The notes under the pieces are model-generated. The model searched no databases and was not told the origin of the DNA. It saw only the letters and a list, made by a program, of their open reading frames with translations. The position numbers and the translations under genes were made by a program. Of a DNA stretch of 64,000 nucleotides, positions 48,015-57,600 are shown piece after piece. Source of the stretch: Adenophora triphylla var. japonica (Eukaryota; Streptophyta; Magnoliopsida; Asterales; Campanulaceae); NCBI GenBank assembly GCA_022495995.1, contig JAFEMH010002511.1, forward strand, positions 248,001 to 312,000, in the 5' to 3' direction. Every line of letters begins with the position of its first letter. Position 1 is the first letter of the stretch.

Positions 48015-50651
48015 GACAATGAGAGTAGAGAAGGGTTTCCAAATAGATCTAGGGTTAGGGTTTGAGAAATTTATATTAATGGTAAATGTTTAATTTTAAC
48101 CCTATATCTATGAAAAACAAATTAAAGGTCTTTAGTTTAATATTTTACCCTTTCCTCCCCTAATACTTTCATCTCAACCAACATTATAGATTTGTAAGGC
48201 CAACTCAGCAATTTAATGATGTCACTATGCCATATAGGCATATTTAACGGAGGAATGGACGGAAAATTGACGGAAGGACAACATCAACCAAAAAATACGA
48301 GGTTATGGGGGAAAACGAAAAAAAATAATACTATTAGGACGAAAACGAAAAAGTGACTATAGGTTGGGGACGAAATAGGTACTTTAGCTAAATGAGGTCA
48401 TATGGTTAATTTTTGTAGCTATTGCAATTCAAGTAACTTCTATCTTTACATGTTTCTTCTTCCTTTATCAGGAGCCCCAAAATTCGGCAGCAAAACTACT
48501 AATTCTTCTGCTCCTTCTACCCCGACCGTGCCATCTTCATACAGTGGAAGAAGCAGCCTGGAGAGTCTTCCAACTCCAAGATCCGAAGGTGAAATATTGC
48601 ATTCCCCCACCGTGAAACCCTTTTCATTTAATGAGTTAAGAAATGCAACAAGAAATTTCCGGCCCGATAGTCTTCTTGGTGAAGGAGGATTCGGATATGT
48701 TTTTAAAGGATGGATTGACGAATTTACCCTCACTGCTGCAAAACCTGGATCTGGGATTGTCATTGCAGTTAAAAAACTTAAACCTGAGGGTTTCCAAGGG
48801 CACAAGGAGTGGCTGGTGTGTGTCCCCTCGTTTTATTGTTGTTATATACTACTCCCTTTGTCCCGAAATAAATGTCGCACTTTCCATTTTGGTTCATCCC
48901 AAAATAAATGCTGCGTTTCCAAATAAGGAAAGTGACTTAGTGCAATTTCATCATTGCACAAGTAATCTACAAATTAGTAAAACACTTTCCTTAAAAATGT
49001 TAGACAAGTCAACTGCGACATTTATTCTGGGACGGAGGGATTATAATTATATTTTCTTTGCCTTCTCATTGATGGCCTACTGTTTGCAGACAGAAGTCAA
49101 TTATCTTGGTCAGCTGCATCATCCAAATCTGGTCAAACTTATTGGTTATTGCTCAGAGGGTGATAACAGACTCCTAGTGTATGAGTTTATGCCCAAAGGG
49201 AGCTTGGAGAATCATCTCTTCAGAAGTATGTTCCACACTTTCACCCGTTTAAATTATCTTTTATTTTTATTTTACTTGAAAGTTGCTACGAACATTCAAA
49301 CTTACAGCCTCCAAATCTATTATGCATATGCAGAACACCAACTATACCGCATCAGCTTAGCTCATTCTATTTACTTACTTCCTCTGTCCCATAATGATAG
49401 TCCCACTTTTGTGGTGTATCAATAACAAGTTTTAGAACTTCATTTGAATAATTAGTCTTTTCCTAAATCTCTAGTCAAAGTTTAATCAAATCAACCATCA
49501 AAATAGTGGGACTATCTGTGTGGGACGGAGGGAGTGTGTATTTATTTTTATTTGCATTGATATTTGATATCCCATGGAAACCATGCTTTAAAAGATAATC
49601 CTCCTATCCTCATTTTAATGCAGCTGATCATCACATGTTTTTTTTTTTTTTTCAATCTATGGTTATGTATTTTTTCAACGTGATTGATGCATGAATATAT
49701 TGTATAAATATAATGAAACATCTGCACTGCAGTTTTTGATTTTCTTTGATGACGTATATTTCACAGGAGGGCCTCAACCACTTCCTTGGGCTACAAGGAT
49801 CAAAGTGGCCATAGGTGCTGCCAGAGGGCTCTCATTCCTGCATGATGCGGAAGCTCAAGTTATCTATCGTGATTTCAAGGCTTCTAATATTCTTCTTGAT
49901 GCGGTACTACGAGAAATATTGCAATTAGAATTAAGCTTGCATTACAGATAATATATTTAAAGTTCATCATCTGATGACTACTTTTCTTCTGGGATGCAGG
50001 AATTCAACGCAAAACTATCTGATTTTGGCTTAGCTAAGGCTGGGCCTACTGGTGACAGGACTCACGTGTCAACTCAAGTAATGGGTACTCATGGCTATGC
50101 AGCACCAGAATATATTGCCACAGGTCAGTCCGTTTGAAATGCATTTTCTTTATTCTCCGGATTATTTTAAGAAATTGTTTTACTTTCTCATGAGATTCTA
50201 AATAGTAAGACCTTGATGATTATTAACAGGTCGATTGACAGCGAAAAGTGATGTATATAGTTTCGGGGTTGTCTTGCTAGAACTTTTATCTGGTCGTCGT
50301 GCAGTTGAGAAGGGAAAAATAGGCGTAGAGCAGAATCTTGTTGACTGGGCAAAACCATATTTAGGCGACAAAAGAAAATTGTTTCGGATAATGGACACCA
50401 AGTTAGAAGGGCAGTACCCACAGAAAGCAGCCTACACTGCAGCTTCTCTGGCTGTGCAGTGCCTGAGCTCCGAGCCTAAACAAAGGCCTCGAATGTCAGT
50501 AATTTTAGCTTCACTTGAAGAACTCCAAGGCCCAAGAGGCGCTTCAAAAATTTCCCAACCAGAACCTCGTATCAGAAATAGCCCAGTTGGAAAATCACCA
50601 TTGAGACAACACCACCGTGGAGCTCTAGCATCTCCATCGCCTGCTCGATGA
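45057..50651 (+). CDS. PBL3: Receptor-like cytoplasmic kinase VII (PBL3/APK2B-like Ser/Thr kinase)
   Basis: Six exons: 45057-45120, 48472-48815, 49090-49225, 49767-49903, 50000-50123, 50230-50651. They join in phase to 408 residues. The start MGNCLGSSS carries the Gly-2 myristoylation and Cys-4 palmitoylation signal, so the protein should sit on the plasma membrane. Kinase landmarks: glycine loop [13 protein letters not shown], lysine in [22 protein letters not shown], catalytic loop [55 protein letters not shown]. All catalytic residues are present and it is of the RD type. The family relays signals from surface receptors in immunity and growth. Intron 1 (3.35 kb) holds a MULE-like element and a MITE. 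Introns 2 and 3 each hold a MITE. Assignment to PBL3 rather than PBL2 is tentative. Confidence 0.95.
46281..46530. mobile_element. Degenerate MITE in PBL3 intron 1
   Basis: The left end CTCCTTCCGCCCCAAAATGA and the right side CATTTTGGGACG are inverted. A second inner copy of the right end (CATTCTGGGAC near 46476) is also present. It is a Stowaway-like remnant. Confidence 0.5.
46590..48400. mobile_element. MULE-like element with long terminal inverted repeats in PBL3 intron 1
   Basis: Inverted repeats of about 250 bp (46590-46860 and 48150-48400) share CCTATTTCGTCCCCAA, then CTATAGTCACTTTTTCG, then GTCCTTCCGTCAATT, then GCTGAGTTGGCCTTA. Such long terminal repeats are typical of Mutator-like elements. 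No transposase is encoded. The 1.3-kb interior (46870-48140) includes two GA microsatellites (about 47551-47601 and 47970-48010) and a minus-strand stretch with AACCCTAGATC and a CT-rich tract that looks like a plant 5' UTR. Target duplications could not be fixed by eye. Confidence 0.65.
48852..49041. mobile_element. MITE filling most of PBL3 intron 2
   Basis: The ends are CTCCCTTTGTCCCGAAATAA and TTATTCTGGGACGGAGGGA, with TA outside the left end. Intron 2 is 274 bp and about 190 bp of it is this element. Confidence 0.75.
49378..49534. mobile_element. MITE in PBL3 intron 3
   Basis: The ends CTTCCTCTGTCCCATAATGA and GTGGGACGGAGGGAG are inverted. The inner part pairs as well (ATAGTCCCAC and GTGGGACTAT). 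Confidence 0.7.
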
Positions 50652-51005
50652 GGGGGAGAAAAACAACATACTATTATACTCGGGTATTTTATTTAATTCC
50701 ACATTTGTTGTTTGTATATGTATATGCTTTGTCTAGTATGTTGTATTAGATTCTTGCATAATGTAGAATGAATCTAATGATGTTTTCAAAGTGTAAACGA
50801 GGCTAGCTTATTTTCTTGTGCAGAGTTTCTTCAATCTGTGTTATCTGACAATGGAAAGATGCAGTTTTGCTCTGTCTTTTAGATATTTTAAAGCCAATTG
50901 CGGGAGAACCCTGGGCTTGTTGGTCTTGATAAATCTTGATTGCAGTTGATCCTTTGAGTTTGAGGATCTTAAGCACAGTACTCCAAAGGTGTAAACATCT
51001 GTTAT

Positions 51006-51362
51006 TGTTGAAGTCCCATGTATCCCACATCAACTTGGAGAATATAAATGATCCAATATATAAGGTTGGTTAACCTCACCCCTTAACAAGGCCTTTTAAG
51101 GGGATGAGGACCCAATTCTAACATGGTATCAAAGCTGGCCCAAGTTGATGTTGGGATTAAGTTAACTCGTGTTGGGTGCCCGTGTTGGGTTTGAAGTCCA
51201 CCTGTAGTGCCAAGTTACCGGCCTACACGTGAGGAGGCGTGTTGAAGTCCCATGTATCCCATATCAACTTGGAGAAAATAATTGATCAAGTATATAGATT
51301 AGATTGGCTAAACCTCACCCCTTAACAAGGCCTTTTAAGGGGATGAGGACCCAATTCTAACA
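51006..51362 (+). mobile_element. TRIM (miniature LTR retrotransposon)
   Basis: The LTRs are about 118 and 123 bp (51006-51123, 51240-51362); both start TGTTGAAGTCCCATG and end CCCAATTCTAACA. TGGTATCAAAGCTGG, a Met-tRNA primer site, directly follows the first LTR. A purine tract GTGAGGAGGCG precedes the second. The target duplication GTTAT is perfect (51001-51005, 51363-51367). Only about 116 bp lies between the LTRs and there is no coding region. Confidence 0.95.
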
Positions 51363-51663
51363 GTTATGAATGTCAAATGACATTTGTCCAAGAAAGAGGA
51401 ATCACCAAGCGGAGATCAATAAGGATTGAGCAAATTACAGAGCAAAATAACATTTTTTTTATTGGTATTTCAGTAACACTGGGAAAATCTATCTTTATAG
51501 CATTGGAACTGAACAAGTGGTCGATAATGCAAGTAGATAAGAGCTTTAACTAGTTAACAGATTATTAGCTCGTAAACTGGGATTTTGAAAGCGTTAACAA
51601 TAATTTGTTAACTAGTAACTAGTAAGCGGGAATTTAAATTGTAAATTGTGGGTTTTAAAAGAA

Positions 51664-53085
51664 CTAGCAGTACCCCCGTGCGATGCACAGACAGTTACTA
51701 ATGCATAACTGATCGAAATCGAAACAAATACAAAAGAAAATAGAGATGTTTGACATTGCAAAACAATTATTTGAAAATTATATTGCCTCAATGAATTTAC
51801 TTGTCTCAAAAAATAATATTTATTTTTTGACAAACGAAGATACAAACATTATAAAGATTAATTTTCTCAAAATAATACCACTTCGGATATACTTAAGTTG
51901 TTAAAAAAAATAATGTCATATTTTGAAACGAATGCACTAACATTACAATATTTCAAAAATGAATATTACTTTCGATTCGAAATGAATAACCCAAAAATAA
52001 TACTACATTTTTTTTCAAAAAAAAATGAGCATTGTTTCCTTCAAATTTCAATGAATATTTTAAAAATTAATACTACTTCATTCGCCTATGCAATTAATGT
52101 TTGTAATGTTAGTGTCTTCGTCTAAAAATATTACATTAATTTTTTAGAAGAAAAAAGTAGTATTATTTTTTAAAATGTTCATTGAGACGAAAGAAGCAAT
52201 GTTAATTTTTTTTTGGACATATAAAAAAATTCTACTTTTTAACAAAAAAAAATTCATTCAATTCAAAAAATGAATATTACTTTCATCCCATAATTAATAC
52301 TACTTTCTATATAAAAAAAAAAAATTATTTCCTTTGCCTCAATGAATTAACTTGTCTCAAAAAGTAATATTTATTTTTTGACACGAAGATACGAAGATAC
52401 GAACATTATAAACATTAATTTTTACAAAATAATACTACTTCGGGTAAAAAAATAAATTAATATATTCGTACCAAGGAATATTTTATAAAATAGTACTTAA
52501 TATGTTTAAAAAGTTAATGTAAAATTTTGAAACGAAAGAAATAACATTACAAACATTAATGTATATTTAAAAAGTAAAATTATGATTATTATTATTATCA
52601 TTTATAATAAAAATATATAATTCACACTTAATTAATTTGCAAAAAAAAGATATTGAAAAATAAAAAAGAAAAATTAAGATAGGATAATTAAGAAATTTAT
52701 ATTTAAAAAATAGTGAATTTTTTTTTTGGTCCAAATTTAATGAAATTAGTCTCTAATTAAAGAGGAAAAAAATTATGAATTTTGGTGTAAAATTTTTTAA
52801 AAAAATTTTTTTGATAAAATAATTGAGGTCAAAAAATGGGAGGAAAAAAATCCGAAAATAAACCGGCCAATCGGAGCGCGCCACGTGTCGTGGCTTTTTA
52901 AAAAAAAAAAAAAAAAAAAAATTATACGCGTCTCACGCGCCCGTAGGCGCGTGTGGTGCACGCGCCCGATCCCCGCTTGCCACGTGTCTCCTCGGCCTTG
53001 TTAATTGCCAAAATGCCACCGTGTAAAATTACCAAAATACCCCGACATTTTGACTCCAAGGTGTTTCGTTTTATATTACTTTAGA
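51664..53085 (-). mobile_element. Candidate Helitron
   Basis: On the minus strand the 3' end reads GTGCATCGCACGGGGGTACT then GCTAG, followed by host T: a short hairpin about 10 bases before CTAG, as in Helitrons. The best 5' end is TCTAAAGTAATATAAAACG at 53085, preceded by host A. No Rep/helicase is encoded; the interior is AT-rich with a GC-rich island around 52926-52970. The 3' end is stronger evidence than the 5' end. Confidence 0.5.
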
Positions 53086-53585
53086 TTTGGGCCAAGAAAC
53101 GTCCCCGATTGAAGCACCAGTTACATGGTGCTAAAATCAATAGACGAGATGCAAACACGTGAAAAGTATCCGTAATAATCCCAATAGTGTACTAGTTGCA
53201 TGTTGTATTATACTGTATTATACTAATGCCCCGTTTGTTTCGAGTATAATAACTTGCGGAAAATGATTTCCTGTAAAATGTTTTTCAAAAAATGAATTTC
53301 ATGTAAAATGTTTTTCGAAAAATGAGATAAATATGTTTTCGGCTATTTAGTAAGGAAAATGTTTTTCGAAAAAAATTTCATGTGTTTAATAAAAATATTG
53401 ATAAAAACACAATTTAAGATAATTTGAGAGGGGTGGGGGGGCAGGGGTTGAGGGCAAGGGTGGTGGTGGTGAGTGGGGTGGGGTGGAGAGTTATTAAAAA
53501 TAAATTTTAAATGATTAAATTTTTTTTGACCCGACGGGGGGTGGGGGGGCAGGAGTGGTGCTGGCGAGTGGAGTGGGGTGGGAAG

Positions 53586-53961
53586 TAGGGATGACCAAAT
53601 CCGGTCCGGTTCCGGTTCCGGGCCTTGAACCGCCGGTTCCGGTTTGGCCAAATGGTAACCCTTAACCGGCCCGCACTAACCCCGGTTCCGGTTCGTCCAG
53701 TTCCGGTTTTCTCCCCAGTTCGCTCCGATTTCGGGCTTTTCCGGCCCGGTTCCGGTCTGGTTCATTGGAAAACGTGAAAATTTCGTTCGGTTCACGGTTT
53801 CGGTTCCGGTCCGGTTTGGCATTTTTGTAACCCTTAACCGGCCCGCACTAACCCCGGTTCCGGTTTTCTCCCCGGTTCGCTCCGGTTCCGAACTTTTCCG
53901 GTCCGGTTCCGGTCCGATTTTCCGGTTCCGGTCCGATTCCGGTCCGGTTTGGCCATCCCTA
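53586..53961. mobile_element. hAT-like element made of CCGGTT repeats
   Basis: The terminal repeats TAGGGATGACCAAATCCGG and CCGGTTTGGCCATCCCTA are inverted, with a perfect 8-bp duplication GTGGGAAG (53578-53585, 53962-53969). The interior is almost entirely GGTTCCGGTCC-type repeats. No protein is encoded. Confidence 0.85.
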
Positions 53962-54092
53962 GTGGGAAGTTGTTAAAAATCAATTTTAAATGATTTTTTT
54001 TTTGACCCGATGGGGAGGTGGGGGCAGGGGCAGGGGCAGGGGTGGTGGTGGTGAGTATTGTTAAAAATAAATTTTAAATGATTAATTTTTTT

Positions 54093-54316
54093 TGGGAGAG
54101 TGACCGGGAAGTTCTAAAAAGGTATCATAATGCCCGAAAAGTTCCTTCTCTATGTTGTATTATAGATGCAGTATTATATTCACATATGAGTGAATATAAT
54201 AATATAGCATGCAGTATTATATATTACTGCATAAGAACTTTCAGGTCATTTCGATTTAATGAGGAACTTGAGGGGAAGTGATTTGTTCCAAAAGGAACTT
54301 TCGGGTCAAATTCCCT
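54093..54316. mobile_element. Small inverted-repeat element
   Basis: The left side GGGAGAGTGACCGGGAAGTT and the inverted right side GAACTTTCGGGTCAAATTCC are imperfect terminal repeats. The centre has a palindromic AT-rich stretch. The class is not clear. Confidence 0.5.
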
Positions 54317-54726
54317 TTATTTTTACCCAAGGGCATTGGGGCAGGGGGTGAGGTGGTGGTGGTGAGCAATGGGTGGTGGTGGTGAGTAGGGTGGGTAACG
54401 TGGGGGGGTGTATGAAAAGTTAGGTATGTGAGGGTGTTATCATTTTTTGAAAAATGTTTTGTGTAGGAAAAATTCGTAAGTCATTTTACGGCGAAGAGGG
54501 GGGAAATCATTTTTCGAAAAATATTTTCCCCATTTTTCAATGCCTACCAAACATCAAAAAATGAAAAAAACGTTTTCCGAAAAATGTTTTACGGCAAACA
54601 AACGGAGCCTAATACTCTTTAAAGTTTAAAGTAGGGTAGTTTTACTGCAGTAAAGTTCCCTTTTAATAAATCCCAGGTTTCCTAATATCTTAATATTTAG
54701 GAAAAAATGGATTTTTAAATATTTTA

Positions 54727-54982
54727 CTCCCTCCATTCCGGTTTAAAAAAAACCTGTTTAAGATTCTTACTGTTTCGGTTTAAAATTCTTACTTTCATTT
54801 TTGATCTGTACTAATTTAAAGTTCTTAGTTGCTTTATTGAATAAAATGGATAATGAGACCAACTTGTCATTTTCACAACAAAAATTTCCTACCCACTTTT
54901 TCTCTTTTACTTTACTTTTTATTATACCGACAACATTTAATTTTTCATAATTTACGTTTAATTTAATCCGGGTCGGAGGGAG
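54727..54982. mobile_element. Stowaway-type MITE
   Basis: The left end is CTCCCTCCATTCCGG and the right end is CCGGGTCGGAGGGAG, with TA outside. The length is 256 bp. Confidence 0.85.
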
Positions 54983-55287
54983 TAGTTTAATTTAATGGGG
55001 TAATTACCGAGCTTAGTTGCACAATGGGCTTGAGCACAAAATTTATTGGGCCTGTTAAATAAACAGCCTCCAAGGTTTTATGGCCCTATGAAACTTGTTA
55101 CTCCGTATTTCAGTTTGATACTACCGTCCTAAAACTACATGATTCCTTTCTACACTAGGACTCCATTGTCAAGATTTTCCAAATCTGTCTAGAATTACAC
55201 TTAACTCCCTGCCTTAAAACAACCCCCTCACCTTCTCCCTTCTTCACTCGCCTTGCCCTTCAATCTCTCAATCTCAAACTTCTCACC

Positions 55288-55812
55288 ATGGATTCCACAA
55301 ACCTTACAGAACAAGAACCTGGTCGTCAGATATCCGACCCCGTTTTTCGGATATGGACCAAACTGTACGAGCTCATTATTGAAGAAGACAATAAACCACT
55401 CTCTCTCATTCAGTTATCAATCCACCCCTATTCCGTCCACAACAAAATATGGGCATCTTCCCCTTCAACTATTCTCGACAAAAAAATGGATTCCATCATT
55501 GGAAAAGGGCCGAAAATTGTTCGGGTCCCACTTTTCCACTATGACATGGCTGCGACTCGGGTTGTTTCAAGCATGTTGACTCCATTGGTTGGAATTGACA
55601 TTTTTGATAGGGAGTGTCTGGTTGCGGAGATAGTTTCTACTGTTAGAAAGGTATTGAATGGTCCGTTAAGTCGGAAAGAGGAAAAGGTGGTGAACAAGTT
55701 GTGGGTGATGAATGTGGAGATTGATTTAACCACTGTTTACTTTGTCGATGATCGCAATGATAAAGAAGGCAAGGATATTTACGTGGAGAATCCATTAACG
55801 ACGAGCGATTGA
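55288..55812 (+). CDS. Single-exon gene, function unknown
   Basis: One uninterrupted frame of 174 residues starts MDSTNLTEQEPGRQISDPVF and ends NPLTTSD. The ATG sits in CACCATGG, a good plant start context, after a CT-rich leader (CTTCTCCCTTCTTCACTC). Segments include VPLFHYDMAATRVVSSML and DRECLVAEIVSTVRKVLNGP. No transmembrane stretch, signal peptide or known domain is obvious. Some RING-H2 ligases in plants carry N-terminal regions of this general character, but no zinc-binding motif is present, so I do not assign it. An overlapping frame is a shadow. It may be a lineage-specific gene or the surviving part of a longer one. Confidence 0.6.
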   Translation: MDSTNLTEQEPGRQISDPVFRIWTKLYELIIEEDNKPLSLIQLSIHPYSVHNKIWASSPSTILDKKMDSIIGKGPKIVRVPLFHYDMAATRVVSSMLTPLVGIDIFDRECLVAEIVSTVRKVLNGPLSRKEEKVVNKLWVMNVEIDLTTVYFVDDRNDKEGKDIYVENPLTTSD

Positions 55813-55929
55813 TTAATTATATTGATGATGGATCATTGTTCTTGGTTTTAGGGTTTCAATTTTGAATTTTGACAAGAGTCTCTTATCCATATTATTTTTG
55901 CTTGTTTGTAGTTGTGATTCATGAGATAT

Positions 55930-56186
55930 TGAGATGCATATGGCTAGTATCTCATGAACTTTACCAATGTTTTATAAAATTGAACTTTTACCAAAGTTTT
56001 ATAAAATTTTAAATATCCTCACGAAATATAAAAACTATTATGAATAGTGTATCAATAAATATTTTTTCTTCAAAAGTTTACAAGGATAATTAAAGTCTAA
56101 TAAAACATGGTGAAATTCAATCGATTTAATTATGAAAATCAAAGTAAGAGTACATTTAACGGGAAGGAAAGAGTATACTGTAGGAA
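55930..56186. repeat. Duplicated AT-rich segment, copy A
   Basis: Shares with 57224-57432 the runs ACCAA.GTTTTATAAAATT, AATATCCTCACGAAATATAA and GAAAGAGTATACTGTAGGAA. A SINE sits at its right edge. Confidence 0.75.
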
Positions 56187-56304
56187 GACAAGAAGGTTGT
56201 AGCTTGGTGGTAGGCACTCCTCACTTGAGAGCAAAGGTCCCGAGTTCGAGTCATCAATGCGGGAATATGGAAACATATGTTGAACCTTTTTTTTAAAAAA
56301 AAAA
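56187..56304 (+). mobile_element. tRNA-derived SINE
   Basis: The A box TAGCTTGGTGGTAG and the B box GAGTTCGAGTC form a tRNA-like polymerase III promoter. The element ends in a T run then an A run. The flanking 13-bp repeat is TATACTGTAGGAA on the left (56174-56186) and TATACCGTAGGAA on the right (56305-56317). Copy B of the surrounding repeat (57224-57432) has the same site without the SINE. It is too diverged to fold as a tRNA gene. Confidence 0.8.
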
Positions 56305-56554
56305 TATACCGTAGGAACTAAAGAAATATGGTCCTTGCCTTTCTCATTAACTATCAAACGTATATATAACTCTAATCCCTTAATCATAGGGATTGACTTA
56401 GTCTCCTACCATAACAAGAATATTTACTTACCTACCATACAGAAATACACATATCTACACAAATATAAATGATCACATAAATCTCTATTATTCTATATTC
56501 TATCAGGAACATTATAATTAAAAGTCCTAGTTTGTTATAAGAGATACTATATAC

Positions 56555-56755
56555 CTATGTTCTAAAAGACCCCGCCTAGCCTAAGGGCGCCTAGGCCCCG
56601 CCTAGGCGCTAGGCCCCTCTCCAACGCCTAGTTCTAAGCCCCGCCTAGGTCCTGACTAATCCCGACTAATCCCGATTAGTCCCCGACTAGTCCCCGCCTA
56701 GGCGCTAGGCCCGACTCCGCCGCCTAGCATCCGCCTAGCGCTTTTTAGAACCTTG
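56555..56755. mobile_element. hAT-like MITE, GC-rich
   Basis: The terminal repeats CTATGTTCTAAAA and TTTTAGAACCTTG are inverted, with a perfect 8-bp duplication CTATATAC (56547-56554, 56756-56763). The interior is packed with GCCTAGGCG and CGACTAGTCCC motifs and is strikingly GC-rich in an AT-rich region. Confidence 0.85.
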
Positions 56756-56763
56756 CTATATAC

Positions 56764-57223
56764 TTCATCCGTACTATATAACAAGTGAGACCGAAATCTA
56801 ATGAGAGGGGATGAATAAAAAGTAAAATGCTATTGATAGCGAAAGAGGTGTTGTGTAACGACTCAAACTCCGGGTCCCAACTTTATGGATCCGTGGTCTG
56901 GATACGTCACCATTCACAATTCTAAACAATTAAATTTCATAAATCCTAAATAATCATTTATTATATCAACCCAAAAGGAATATCTAAAATCCAACAAAAT
57001 CATTAAAGTCTTACAACTCTCAAATAATTGAAATAACTAAAAATCTAAATTAGCATTAAGCTAAAACAATCCTTGAACTTCTTTAATGCTCTCCGAACCC
57101 TATCAAATTCTTCCTATTTATTACATGGAAGAAGATAATAGAATGAAAGGGTGAGCGAACAATGCTCAGTAAGTTTATATACAACCCCCCTGGTACTACC
57201 ATTGACGTTAAGTCCTATTTTAT
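56764..57223. other. Unclassified spacer
   Basis: TGTGTAACGACTCAAACTCCG near 56852 resembles the start of a retrotransposon LTR fragment, but no partner repeat is present. No gene is seen. Confidence 0.35.
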
Positions 57224-57432
57224 AATTTATCCTTTATAAAATTGAAATTTTACCAAGGTTTTATAAAATTTTAAATATCCTCACGAAATATAAAATTTAT
57301 TATTAATAGTGCATCAATAGTTTTGTTTTCTTATTTTTTAGAACTTTATCAGGATAATTTAAGTCGTATAATTAAAACATGATAAAGTTAATCGAGAAGG
57401 AAAGAGTATACTGTAGGAAAGAGCTGCATTAA
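57224..57432. repeat. Duplicated AT-rich segment, copy B (no SINE)
   Basis: Paralogue of 55930-56186. It keeps TATACTGTAGGAA once, followed by unrelated sequence, and so shows the state before SINE insertion. Confidence 0.7.
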
Positions 57433-57600
57433 CCGGTAGCTCTGAGAATACAACTGCATTAGACCTAAAAAAACGAGATATTAAATTACTCCTTCCATCG
57501 ATCCTTAAACAAATGTCGATTTTTTTTTTCAAATTTGCTATTGATCAAAAGCAAATTTGAACTTTTTATGACATTAATTTAGAGAGAGGAGTAAGAAAAC

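Larger units (their letters stand above)
53227..54609. mobile_element. PIF/Harbinger-like non-autonomous element
   Basis: The left end TGCCCCGTTTGTTTCG and the right end AAACAAACGGAGCC are inverted, and the 3-bp duplication TAA is present (53224-53226, 54610-54612). AAAATGTTTTTCGAAAA-type motifs repeat near both ends. Two G-rich blocks of GGTGG and GGGGCAGG occur inside. A hAT-like element (53586) and a small inverted-repeat element (54093) are nested in it. Confidence 0.7.

Noticed and set aside
47446..48093. Leu-Ser and Arg-Glu repeat frames
   Set aside because: Readings of GA/CT microsatellites inside the MULE-like element.
55253..55579. Second frame overlapping the 55288 gene
   Set aside because: Shorter and lacking good start context; a shadow of the longer frame.
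56195..56265. tRNA gene
   Set aside because: A and B boxes are present, but the arms do not pair into a cloverleaf and a T/A tail with target duplications follows, so it is a SINE.
57488..57600. Left end of another MITE cut by the copia element
   Set aside because: No matching right end is found after 63666, so a split MITE is not supported.
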